A stretch of 64,000 bases of DNA from Gremmenia infestans (lineage: Eukaryota; Ascomycota; Leotiomycetes; Helotiales; Hamatocanthoscyphaceae): positions 310,001 through 374,000 of the forward strand of contig JAFEVB010000044.1 of the NCBI GenBank assembly GCA_032629725.1, read 5' to 3'. The translations under genes and the position numbers were made by a program. The notes beneath the pieces are model-generated. The model saw nothing but the letters and a program-made list of their open reading frames with translations. It searched no databases and was not told the DNA's origin. Of this stretch, positions 1 through 10,905 are shown piece by piece (the stretch's first letter is position 1; each line of letters begins with the position of its first letter).

Positions 1-1213
1 TGCTTGCAGAGCACTCAAGGCGTCATATTTATTGAACGTGTATAGGCGGTTCCGAAAACCTCTCAGCTCTGCTCGAATTGTTGTCCAAATGAATGAATGC
101 GTATCGTCACTACGTACTACAAACAGCTGCGCAATGCCCATGCAATTGGTCAGATGGACAGGTAATCTGTTCTGCTCATCCACATGATCGACGACTGGAG
201 AACATGCATGCATGAATGGTGGAAGGGTTTCGCGGCGTGTCATCATTCGAGGGTATGCGTAAATCATGTCAATGACCATCGCGGCGTAGGCTTGGTGAAT
301 ACCTGTCTTGATGCTGTTTTTGGTAAAGTGGCCTGAAATAGCCACATCTGATGATGGTGATGTTCCTGTCGATGTAGTTGCTATTGGGGTCGGAGGCAGG
401 ACGGGCGAGAATGTTGGTAATTGCAGCTGTTTTGCAGTGTAGTAGTAGCTATAGTCGTCCGGGAGTAAGATGTCAGCGGTGATATTATTGGTAGAGTGGT
501 TGTTGGATGCATTATTGAAAAGTGTCGTGAAGCTGTCGTCTGCTGCTGGCGTTGCAATTGCTTCCATAGTTGTCGGGGAGAATGAAGTTCGAGGGGAGAA
601 TCCATTCTGACTGAAATCATTTGTTAGATCTGGTCCAGCTTGGCTCATAGAAACTTGTAACTGTGATGAATGGGGCATTGCATCAAGCCTAACTGCTCCA
701 GTCTGATCGATAGGGCTGAGAGAATCATTAATTTCTACATCACAGTCTAGTCCTTCTGTTTCTAGACCAGACATCAACTCTGAATCGATTGATGTGGCGG
801 AAGTAGTCATAGCAACAGTATCTGGCAGCGGAGTAGCCACAGATGCTTCCGACCCATTCCTACTAGGTACGTCTCGTCTTTGACGTGACCGTTGTTGATC
901 AAAAACACATTCAACCCCTTTGCGAATGCACTGGTGACAAGGTGAACAGGAGTTGCACTTGATTTTGGATATATTGCAAGCCCGGCAAGATGAAAGTCGT
1001 TTCCGGCCCTGAGATTTCCGGCAATAGGCCGCGTGTCGTTTGTATTGTGGTTCTTTTGACCAATTGTATTAGTTTAAGGGTATATATATATAATATATGT
1101 AACAGAGTGATATACCCCTTTTGTGGCAACGCCGACTGAAACGGGAACTAACCTTTAGTAAAGGGCTTGTCACACAGCTCGCAAAGGAAAAGAGTGGGGA
1201 CTTGACTCGGCAT
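1..1213 (-). CDS. C2HC zinc finger plus Zn2Cys6 transcription factor (3' part outside window)
   Basis: Start ATG is at 1213; exon 1 is 1213-1153, a 100-bp GT-AG intron follows, and exon 2 runs from 1052 to the window edge without a stop, so about 370 N-terminal residues are visible. Residues 11-31 form a C-x2-C-x12-H-x3-C finger that the intron splits. Residues 43-69 form a fungal Zn2Cys6 cluster (C-x2-C-x6-C-x5-C-x2-C-x6-C) with an extra Cys in the central loop, preceded by a basic GRKR stretch. Then comes a Ser/Thr/Asn-rich acidic region. From about residue 250 the sequence looks like the start of a fungal-specific regulator middle domain. A nuclear DNA-binding activator or repressor is inferred; its targets are unknown. 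It is 35 kb from the enzyme cluster, so a link to it is not supported. Confidence 0.85.
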
Positions 1214-1901
1214 AATCGCTGAAGTATTAACTTCACTTTAGGTACGTATTTTTGCTACGTTACACAGGAAAGCAATGCGTACGATTTTCAAGTGAGATGG
1301 GTTGTATATCTCGAGACAAAACAGTCGGCCAATTTGGCCGAGGAAGATGCTGATTAATTACGAGTACTGTTTAGTCACGTGAGAAATCTCTTTTCGATCA
1401 AGCCTTCTAAAGATAAATACATGCGATCTGTATTTGCAGAACTTGACCCTAAATTTTAGACCCTTACCATATTGAGGATACCAAGATTATGCTCTCGGCG
1501 TTGGCATACCCAATGATTCAATATTTTACCTATATTAAACTTGAAGCTGGTGGTAAAATTGAGTTTCAAAATATACAAAATAGAAGGATACAAACCACGG
1601 TACTTACAAGTACTACGACAAAAAGGGGATATTATTGCCCCTCACACGTGACTGTCTGTATTGGGGTTAGGGTCGCGTTTCAAGTGATGCTGTACCCCAC
1701 CGCTTCCATTCCATCCACCAACCCCACCAACCAATCGAACATATACGACCACGTCTCTGCTTACTTCACCTTACACTTCCACTCAATCCTTGAATATCTG
1801 GATAACTTCTTAACCTCCATTCTAGGAAACCCAAAACTTCTGCCATTTACCTAGCTATCAACTATTCAAACGTTCACTTCAGCTTCCCCTCCCAAGCCAA
1901 C
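1214..1901. promoter_or_regulatory. Divergent intergenic region
   Basis: No gene is seen. It is the shared upstream region of the zinc-finger gene (-) and the glucose-6-phosphate epimerase gene (+). A TACCCCAC element lies at 1693-1700 and pyrimidine-rich sequence leads up to the epimerase start. Confidence 0.4.
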
Positions 1902-2994
1902 ATGGTCGATCGCCGAAACAAGCCAACAGCGCTTGCTACAACTCCTGGACTCGCACCCCAAGCTCAACTAAACATCAGCCATTCAAATTCCCGTGTTTCT
2001 GCAGTCCTGCCCACCGGGGAATCCGTCGAAATCCTCCTCTATGGAGCCACTATCATAAGTTGGAAAGATGCAAAGGGAGAGGAGAAGCTGTGGTTGAGCG
2101 AGAAGGCCAAGACAGATGGATCGAGTGCTGTGCGAGGTGGAATTCCTTTGGTATTCCCGGTATGAGTTCCTAGAAAGCTTGCAGAGGAAACTGTTTAACT
2201 GATACTCTTCTAATAGGTATTCGGTAAAGCTCCCGACCACGCAGCAACAGCCAAGCTGCCCCAACATGGTTTTGCCCGGACTTCGACATGGGAATTCTTG
2301 GGCAAATCAACCTCCGAATCCTCTTCGAGCAAAGATGAGGGTGACAGTAGTGTGAAGTTGGATTTTGGATTGAGCTCTAATAATCTGAGCGAGGAGAGCA
2401 AGAAGGCGTGGCCATACGAGTTTGGGTTGATCTACAGCGTTACATTGGGTAAAGATGGGCTGAGAACAAGTATGGTTGTCAGAAATGAGGGCGAGTCCGC
2501 GTGGGAGTTCCAAGTGCTGATGCACACTTATTTAAGAATCGCGGTAGGTGCTATCTAACTCCATATACCATGGTGCAAAAGAGGAAATACTGACAGATGA
2601 TAACGTCTAGGACATCTCCAATATCTCAATCACTGGTCTCGAATCTTCCTCTTACGTCGATAAAGTCACCGTCCCAATCAGTACCACAACCTCCCCATCT
2701 GCACCAGTCACCATAACCAGCGTGACAGACCGTGTGTACACCCCTGCTGGTGGTCCCGAAGCTCCTGTCGCTGTTTTGGAAGGAGGAAAGACGAAGTTTA
2801 GCATTGTGCGGGATAATCTGAACGAAGTCGTGGTGTGGAATCCTTGGACCAATTCGAAGAGCATCGGGGATTTTGGACCAGTGGAAGGATGGAAGAATAT
2901 GATATGCGTTGAAGCTGGTGCAGTTGGAGGGTGGCAGAAACTGGAGGCGGGAGAGACTTGGGAAGGTGGACAAGTCATTACAGCAGCCATTTGA
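1902..2994 (+). CDS. Glucose-6-phosphate 1-epimerase (hexose-6-phosphate mutarotase)
   Basis: Three exons, 1902-2159, 2217-2543 and 2611-2994, join in frame to 322 residues; both introns are GT-AG (57 and 67 bp). The enzyme interconverts alpha and beta anomers of hexose 6-phosphates in the cytosol and belongs to the aldose-1-epimerase superfamily (yeast YMR099C type). Supporting motifs are RGGIPLVFP followed by VFGKAP, the HGFAR segment with the conserved His and Arg, the VWNPW segment, and the FI/MICVEAG region near the C terminus with the conserved Glu. Length matches the family (about 300). The first ATG after a pyrimidine-rich leader is used. No oddities are seen. Confidence 0.93.
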
Positions 2995-3504
2995 AAGGAT
3001 TGAGCAAGTGAAAGTGGAATATTTTCTGGGTTTGGTAGCGGGTATTCATGGCATCTCTGGATGATTTCAGCCAAGATCAAAAGTCACGAATGATGACTGG
3101 ACTACATGGTATATATGGTCTAACTACGATCATTACCAGGTGGCGTGAAAGGTTTTGAGTTGGATATTTTAACACTAGAAGGTTCAAATCATTATCAGGC
3201 TTTTCCCAATACGCATCAAGATTCTTAATCCTGATAGCATTTATGTTACTGACTTGGGTGTTTATTAATACATCAAATCGCACTAGATGGAGTGTCACGT
3301 CTGGCGAGGCATCTCTCACTTTCGGTGTATCAAAATGCGGGATTACCCCACCTTTAACAGATAAGAGGCGGGGCTATACCAAGGTAGGGGTAGGTACCTA
3401 GGTATTAACATCTATCTCAGCACCTCGGACTCGGAAAGCTTCAAACCACATTACAGTACAGTACTCGCATCTGCTAGTAAAACCAGCTTTTACATTAACC
3501 CGTG
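2995..3504. other. Intergenic region
   Basis: No coding signal. It holds the 3' region of the epimerase gene and the promoter of the M20 gene, with one TACCCCAC element at 3344-3351. Confidence 0.4.
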
Positions 3505-4933
3505 ATGGACTCATTCCATCAAGATATCGTTGATGATGACTACGTTAACGTCTCGCAAGAGGTTGAACATGTACGACCGGATACCAAAATCACATGCAAG
3601 TCTTGTTTACTTGAACATACTCTTTGCAGCACGCTGACATATAGCAAGGCTCAACAGCAGTTCATGATAGCTATCTCAACTACGTCTCGAGTTACATCGA
3701 TTCCATCAGCGAGATCCTCCGGCCAATCAGCCTCAAGATCCACGACAATCCCGAGCTGAAATTTGAGGAATTCATTGCTCACGAGACGCTCACCAAGTTC
3801 CTCAAGACGAGGAAGGGATGGAAAGTCACGCCCTCTGCATATGGGATGGCTACGGCGTTCGTTGCGGAGTTTGATACCGGGAGGGAAGGAGCGGTGATAA
3901 GCTACAATGTTGAGTACGGTGAGAACTTCCTGCCGTGAAATGAAGAAATAAAGCTAACACGATTGAAGATGCACTCACGGGGATCGGCCACAGCTGCGGC
4001 CACAACCTCATAGCAATATGTTCCATCGCCGCCGCACTAGCCGCTGCATCCGCCATGAGCAAATTCTCCCTTCCGGGAAAAGTCATCCTCTTCGGGACGC
4101 CGGGGGAAGAAGGCGGCGGGGGTAAAATCAAGCTGCTAGACGCCGGAGCATATACCGAGCACGGCGTCGACATAAATCTGATTTCGCATCCGGGAAACGT
4201 GCCAGATAGTGCACTGGTGCTCACGAGCGCATATGAGAGCTTCACCGTCGAGTATTTCGGCAAGGAAGCACACGCGGCGGCGTCGCCTTGGGAAGGGGTG
4301 AATGCGCTCGATGGGCTGATCACGGGCTATAATGCGCTGAGTGTATTGAGGCAGCAGACGATGCCGGGGGATATTATTCAGGGGCATATTACGCATGGAG
4401 GGAGCGCGCCGAATATCATCCATGCGTACGCCGCGGGGGTATTTGTCGTGCGGGCGACGACTAAGAAGCGATTAGTGGTGTTGCGGGGGAAGGTAGTCAA
4501 GTGTTTTGAGGCGGGCGCGCAAGCATCCGGAGCAGAATTGAAGATTACGCCGGGCATGGCGTATGATGACCACGTTCCTAATCAAGTCCTGGGTGGGATT
4601 TGTAGGACGGCTTTCAATGGGCTGGGTGGGGAGATTCCAAGCGCGGAGTTGGATCTTATTTGGGGTGCGTCGGGGGCGAGTACGGATCAAGGGAATGTTA
4701 GTTATGCGATGCCGAGCCTGAGTTTGGGCTTTAAGATCGAGAGTGAGGTTGGACCGCATAATCCTGGGTTTGCGAAAGCTGCTAGGACGAGAGAAGCTCA
4801 TGGTGCGGCGTTGAGGGCCGGGAAGGCACTTGCTGTGACGGGGCTCGAGATTGTGGGGAGTGAGGGTTTGCTGAGGGCTGCGAGGGAGGAATTTGAGGAT
4901 ATGTTGAATGGGGGGGAGGGGAAGGGGGAATGA
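3505..4933 (+). CDS. Peptidase M20 family amidohydrolase (PM20D2/AmhX-like)
   Basis: Exons 3505-3570, 3645-3918 and 3969-4933 give 434 residues. The last junction is firm (the codon for Asp114 is split); the first intron (3571-3644, GTACGA donor) is the best fit but less certain. M20 metallopeptidase signatures are seen: HSCGHN at 121-126 with the metal-binding Cys/His, GTPGEEGGGGK with Glu160/Glu161 (catalytic base and ligand), HPG near 190, and a bacterial-exopeptidase-type dimerisation domain that contains KEAHAAASPWEGVNALD. The family hydrolyses amide bonds of N-acyl amino acids or dipeptides; the substrate here is unknown. No signal peptide is seen, so a cytosolic location is likely. The last exon is clearly G+C-richer than its flanks. 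Confidence 0.85.
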
Positions 4934-6308
4934 CTGTGATCGGTAGATTTGAGTCTAAGGCATGCATTATACTAGGCCTTGTTCTAGCTGGTACTTTATG
5001 AAGATTGGGTCAACATATGGCTTTTCAAGAAGCTGAAACTCTTCCAGTTCGACTTCACCGGCGTAATGATTCAAAATGCCAATGTAATAGCATTAGCAAT
5101 CTACTTGTTAATGCCAAGGTCGCCATAGACATATTCTGAGCCCGCCATCTGAGCCTGTCAAGAGGGATTACTCCAACTTCAGTACATTTGCTATCTTCAG
5201 AGAAGAATATGCCAGAAATGAGAGTGAGAGTATCTTTTACTAAACTCAAAGCTAGCATGAAAATATAAACCTATACACAGCCCGGCCCCCATATCATAAA
5301 CACCACGGAAAAGCAAAAGATATGCCACTAATACAACTGGAATTGGTGTATAGGAGCCCTAGTCTCAGGCACACAGACACGAAATAAGGACCCTAAATAC
5401 TGCAATCGAGGATCTAACGTCGACAAAAACAGTAAATGGAAAACGTATTGCTAGAAGTTCGAAGGGTGGTAAAGAAGTAGAAGTACCGTGAGCCTAGGTA
5501 TCGTATTACTCGAGTACAAGATTGTTTCCTCATATATATCTAGAAAAAACTGCCATCTGCCTTCCTGAGAAAGATAGCACTTGCTTTGCTGTCATGTCTA
5601 TGAGCACACAATATTCCCATTCCCAATCCTCATATAGGTTCCTGATTGCTGGCGAAGACGTCGCATGCTTGGGAGGACAGAGGGGTCTGAGCTCGTATTC
5701 GTACAGTAGGGAGCTGGTGGCCGACCACAGCCGCGGTTTACGAGATGCTGAAACAGGAAATCATAAGATGCGATAATACGCCCCTTTCCATTCCATTTCA
5801 TTTCTACATCAAGTGCCTATAGGTAGGATTAGGATTTTAAAGGGTGGAGAGAAGCTTATTTTGTTGGTGCTGGGTTGGTAGTAAGCTAAGTACCTATGCT
5901 ATGCTATATATAGAACTGCACGCTCCATCAAATTTCACATCAGCCCTAATAGTTTCACATCCTTCCAATAACACCCCCTGTATCGTATCTCATACCCCCC
6001 AAAGCATCCAGAATCCTCAGCCGCACTGCCAAAATGTGCCCCCAAAGTCTCTCTCAATGGCCCGCCTTATGCTTGGCAGCCCCCTAATAATCGGCTGGCT
6101 GCTGAACCACACAGGGAGGGTCGGGGAGATAGATATGGCGCACCACACCTCACCTCAGACGTGGACGTGCTCCGGTTCTCCAGCATGTTTTTCTTCACCA
6201 GCTTGCACTTTCGCATCTCTCAAGCCACCGTCCCTGGCTGAAGAAGATTGAATATAGGGCACTGCCTGCGCTGGGCATTCTTCTGCAGCAACGGCGTGGA
6301 TCTCTCAA
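4934..6308. other. Intergenic region, 1.4 kb
   Basis: Short open frames occur on both strands, but none shows a family motif or joins sensibly to a neighbour by splicing. The right half is probably promoter and 5' leader of the membrane-protein gene. I see no RNA gene or repeat. Confidence 0.4.
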
Positions 6309-8380
6309 ATGGCCTATCAAAGCTACAACCGCGTGGTGGAACCCTACGACCATCTGGGGGACGCGGGCGCTGGAACGGTCTATCAAAGCCCAGCATCATA
6401 TTCGCAGCCATGGGTACAACACGATGGAGATCTGAGCTCTCCCGAGATCGAGATGCACCATACTCCACGGCCTGGTGCTCCAACCCATCGCGCGAGTGGG
6501 AACTCGGAGTATTCGACCACCTCGACCCTATTCCCAAGCAATGGTGAACCAAGTACGCATCTACTCCCAACTTTACCCACCACACTAATACGTTTAGATG
6601 GCGAACATCATTCATTCCTCAATGACCCCATGAACAAACTCGACCATACCTTTACTACGAATTCATACGTCCCGTATAAAGACAACACAGGGAGGCAATT
6701 GCGACACATCTTGATTGGAAGCTCCAGCCGTTTTCTTATTACGGCGGCACTTTGCGCGGGGTATTTAATCGCAACGGTCGTGTGGAGGAATAAGGGTGTG
6801 CAGAGCGAGGATCAAAAGAGGTTGTACAACACGATCAGTACGGGAATAAGCATTTCGCTCAGTTTGAACATTGCGAGTTCTTTCAAGGATATGGCGTTGA
6901 ATATGAGGTGGCCAATTCTCAGCTCCAGGAAGCGGAGTCTCGAGGAAGTGAGTTCAGAACTAATCTTCCTCTTGAGCAGTCGCTAATTTCACAGATTGAT
7001 CTCATCCTTCATGCTGATAGTATGACGAAGCTTGGTAAGCTGGCGTTTACCGCAAAGAGCCCTGCCGTGATTCTTACATGTCTCTCTTGGCTTCTTATCA
7101 ACATTGTATGTCAAAATTCTGGAATTTGGGACCATTCTAACAGGTTGTAGCTTGCTCAAGCGGGGGTTGCCGTTTTGGGTCTGACATATAGCTGGGATAC
7201 TGACTACAGTGCGGTTCTCAAAAGCGACCATCCAGGGAATATCTCCGTTCCTAATATGGATCATTTCTACCCAGGTGCCGTTAGAGGCAATTTTAGCGAA
7301 CAGGACGAGGAGTATACGGCACATGTGTAAGAACCACGCACCTTTGATGTTGATTTTGCTAAGAAGAGTAGATACGGAGGGTTAGCATGGGACTTTAAAG
7401 TCGACGACATTGCAAACGCACCGAAATACGGGGAGATCTACAACAACTCCGCCGCGAAGTTTTTCCAGGACTACTCGAAAAACAGTCTTGAGTACACGTT
7501 CTTGAACTCTCCCGCAGGCACTCTAGGGGGTTTTGATACATTTTCCATGTACTCGGACCGGACAATCAACGTCACGTATAAATGCGAGTCGCACAAAGTT
7601 ATAGCCAATGGCAATGGATCCTTTAACGACATCACGGTTGGTGACGGTATCGGCGAAGTCTACGTTTCCCATTTGGTAGAAGAATCGACTAGCTTCTTCA
7701 CGAACATGCCAAACAACGGAACGGATTTCTTTGCCAATTCATGTGATGATAACAATCGCTGCAGTATTGTTGAGGCCTTTGAAGCCTCAAAGACAGATCC
7801 TTGGTATTACAAATGCAATATCACTGTTGGCAAGACTACGAATGACCCTTCGAACGATTCCTGGGTATCGGATGACATGGCTTTCTTAGCAGCTAGTTCG
7901 ATTGCCCAAATCGGCTATACGGATGAGTATGGGCAAGAAGTTCAGATTTACCCTAATGGCAGCTTCGTGGGAGTCCCTTTATATGGCAATACCACGAGAA
8001 TGGGCATGACCATGTCAACCTTTGCTATCGGAGCAATTGGTGGGGCTTCGATGTACAACCCTACGAAAATCACCAAAGGGATAGTCCCCAGTCAAGGTTC
8101 CAAGCTGGATGTAGGGCATCAATACTTCTTCTATACTATCATCGGGTTGATTATGGGATGCCACTTGCTGTTCTGCACGATTGTAGCAGTCTTGGCGAAT
8201 AGAGTCACGGTCGGACCTGATGGGCATCTTGCGATGAGTCTGCTGCTGCGACCGATTGCGGATAAGCTGGAGGGTGTAAGTGGAGGGCGGAAGAACAATG
8301 CGTATAAGAACGCGACGAAGAGGACAAGTGCACGGTATGAGAAGGCGGCCAATGGGAGATGGGTTCTGAATACGACGTGA
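6309..8380 (+). CDS. Fungal multi-pass membrane protein with large N-glycosylated loop
   Basis: Five exons, 6309-6552, 6598-6947, 6995-7105, 7151-7326 and 7372-8380, join in frame to 629 residues; all introns are GT-AG and 44-47 bp. The N terminus (about 120 residues) is polar, Pro/Ser/Tyr-rich and probably cytosolic. Hydrophobic helices are visible near residues 135-155, 175-190 and 220-250. A long hydrophilic region of about 300 residues carries several N-x-S/T sequons and Cys residues, which suggests an extracellular or lumenal domain. A final hydrophobic helix is followed by a short basic tail. This layout is common in a large family of uncharacterised Pezizomycotina proteins; I assign no function. 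Confidence 0.8.
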
Positions 8381-8994
8381 GGGTTATCTTGGGATATCAA
8401 TTCGTTTCAACCATACCAATCCTTCTGGCCTGGGTCTTCTGGGTACTACCTCGACATCCAAACACCTTAGGGCCCCATGATCCAAGAGAAAGGATCCAAC
8501 CACGCGAGATTAAAGAAGAACATGCTCATGAAGGGAAGAGTGTAGGTCATACCTCTGTCGTGGTTCCCGAACCTGCGATTGTTGGGATCAGAGAATATGT
8601 TCTGTGAGCGCTTGGACGAAGGTCTTCAGGCATACAGTGTATTATTCTAGTGTACCTTTAGTGTACTCGTATATCAAGCTCATTGAGGATACCCAGATAC
8701 ATAGATGTACCGCCATCAATTCGGTCTAATAATTATATCGATGAATAACTTTTACTACATGGGAAACAATGTTTAGTGAGATCCAAGTAACAATCCGAGC
8801 TGTTCTATATACGAACGCAGCACCCTCGACATTACGCATGGAAAGTAAGATCCGTCAATCTCACTCTCCTTCTACGCGTGCACTGCACATTACATTAGGA
8901 AGTATGTTGATTTCATTTCATTTCATTCCATTCAGCCAACCAACTCCTTACTACCTTACCTCACCTCACCTTACCATTCTCCACGCCTACACCC
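8381..8994. other. Convergent intergenic region
   Basis: It lies between the 3' ends of the membrane-protein gene (+) and the PQ-loop gene (-). The open frame at its left overlaps the end of the membrane-protein gene in another frame and has no support of its own. Nothing else is seen. Confidence 0.4.
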
Positions 8995-10226
8995 CTAACG
9001 TACCGACCTACCAGACCCCCTCGACCGTCCACTAACACTAGCCACCGAACTCGGCGTCCGAAACACAGAAGTCGAAGACCCAACCCCAATCCCATTTCCA
9101 ATTCCATTTCCATTCATCTCCACACCCTGCGAAACCCCTTCCTGCACCCCCACTTCCACTTCCACTTCCTCCTGCTCCCCAGAATCTATTCTGCCATCCC
9201 GTTCCCGTTTTTGCGCACGCTCTCTCCTCTCGCTAAGCTTCATTTTCACCCATGGACGTAGGTTGAAATACCCGCCGCATGCAAAGACGCCGCACCAGAG
9301 CGCGAATTCAGTCGCGTAGATGACGATTCCTAGGATATCGAGCTTGGGCTGAAAAACTAGGGGTTTTGTTAGCTATCAGCCAGCATTCATCCCTCACACA
9401 TTGCAATCAATCACCTAAATCTGCCTTTTTTTTCAAAGGGGGCTATGATAAATACGTAGGTAAGATTTACTTACAGACAGAAACCAGCGAAAACACATCC
9501 CCAGCCGCATCGATCCCCACGAATATAAACGATATCCCACGCACCGTTCGATGCACCCAGATATCCCAATAATGCCTCAGCACGCCCGCCGAAAGCAGCA
9601 CCGTCGATAGAACGCCCATGAGCGTTACGGCCCAGTGCCGGTCCCGGTGCGAGGCGTCCGAGAGCGCGAATATGAGCCCGGCTTCTACGCCGCCTAGTAT
9701 GATGCCCATGGCGCAGACGACGAGGATGCATTTAGAAGCGCTCCATTTCTTTTCGTTATCAGTTCAATTTAGTTTGGGGAGTCTTTCCCTTTTTTTCCTT
9801 TCATTTTCTTCTCTTGGGGTTGAAAAAGAAGGAAAGGAAGGACGAGTGGAATGGAATGGAGGGAATTACAGAAGAATAGTAAAAGCACTGAATCCAAGTA
9901 ATCAAACTCAACACCGTCAGAATCTGCGGTTGGATCTTAAGCGCGACGTTGAAGTTCTCGGCGATATTGTACGCGCCGAGTGGGATGCCGGCTAGTGCCC
10001 ACAGCAGCATCATAGAGCGCTGGAGACCCTCGGTGTTGTGCCGGCGGTAGTTGATTATTATTTGCGGGATGAGCTATGGTGTTGTTAGGTAGTTTGTTAG
10101 ATGAGATGAGATGAGAGAGGGGTTCTGGATGCAGGAATGGAGGGGGAAAGGGGGGAAGGGTACTTGGATTGACCAGCATACTGCGCCGAGTGTCCCGAGG
10201 ACGTTGGCTGCGATGGGGATGTTCAT
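8995..10226 (-). CDS. PQ-loop repeat membrane protein
   Basis: Exons 10226-10164, 10073-9870, 9748-9475 and 9356-8995 join to 300 residues. For the third intron I use the strong GTAAGT donor with the CTAG acceptor, which keeps the frame and gives VFFQPKLD. The protein starts with a hydrophobic helix that ends in WSIQ, then LIPQIIINYRRHNTEG, a classic PQ-loop motif. A second loop-like unit lies around HYWDIWVHRTVRGIS. About seven hydrophobic helices are visible, as in PQ-loop transporters of lysosomal or vacuolar membranes (cystinosin/Ypq/SWEET superfamily). The C-terminal tail, about 95 residues, is hydrophilic with Glu-Val and Gly-Asn repeats. Export of an amino acid or other small solute is the general family role; the substrate is not predictable here. 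Confidence 0.85.
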
Positions 10227-10905
10227 TCTAGAGGGGAGGGAGAGAGAAATTTTGGGAGGCGAGGGAGATGTAAATGTTTATTTACTGTATATGTGAGGAG
10301 ATAATTTTAGATTGTCTTCTGGATATCTGATATCACCGATACTGATACCGATACCGCGCCTCGACCGCCCCGCGTCGCTTGATGGGATGGCAAGCGAGAA
10401 GCCCCTAATTTTGATAATTAACAATTTCACGTGATAAGGAAGGCCACCAAGCTACGAGTAGATTATTGATTTTATGGTTACTAAAAAGCTGAATTCACGG
10501 TATAGCTCCCCAGCCGTAATAAATAAAATTTGCTGGAGCTCTGATAGATCATCAAATAATTTCCATGATACCTCTGCTAGTACGCTTCTCCCTCCTGCTT
10601 CAAATCTGACGATCAAACGCAGTCAGACCAGCTAGATAGAAGTCGTCCCGAGATTATGGAAAAGAGATAAATTCATATTGAAAGCAGAGCCTCCAAGCAC
10701 TAGAGGGTACACTGCAAGACACTTGGTTTCTGCGGTCATATTGGAATTTCACAGCAGACGACGACTTGAACAAGCAACAAATCCATATTGGTATCTTAGC
10801 TACGCAAGTACGCTTGACAACAATTCTCCACTAATGCAATACCCACGCAAACCCATTCCCATTTTCCCAAGTTCCAAAACTCCAATCGCAATGTAAATTT
10901 ATCAA
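10227..10905. other. Intergenic region
   Basis: It contains the promoter of the PQ-loop gene, with a (GATACC/GATACT)-like short repeat at about 10327-10360, and the 3' region of the Rif1 gene. No gene is seen. Confidence 0.4.

Noticed and set aside
1..1213. Zinc-finger gene at the left edge as regulator of the right cluster
   Set aside because: It is 35 kb away with core genes between; no evidence links them.
5844..6251. 135-codon frame upstream of the membrane-protein gene
   Set aside because: Composition is unlike protein (His/Pro/Cys-rich runs) and there is no splice continuity; probably leader sequence.
8359..8607. 82-codon frame following the membrane-protein gene
   Set aside because: It overlaps the end of the firm gene in a different frame and has no support.
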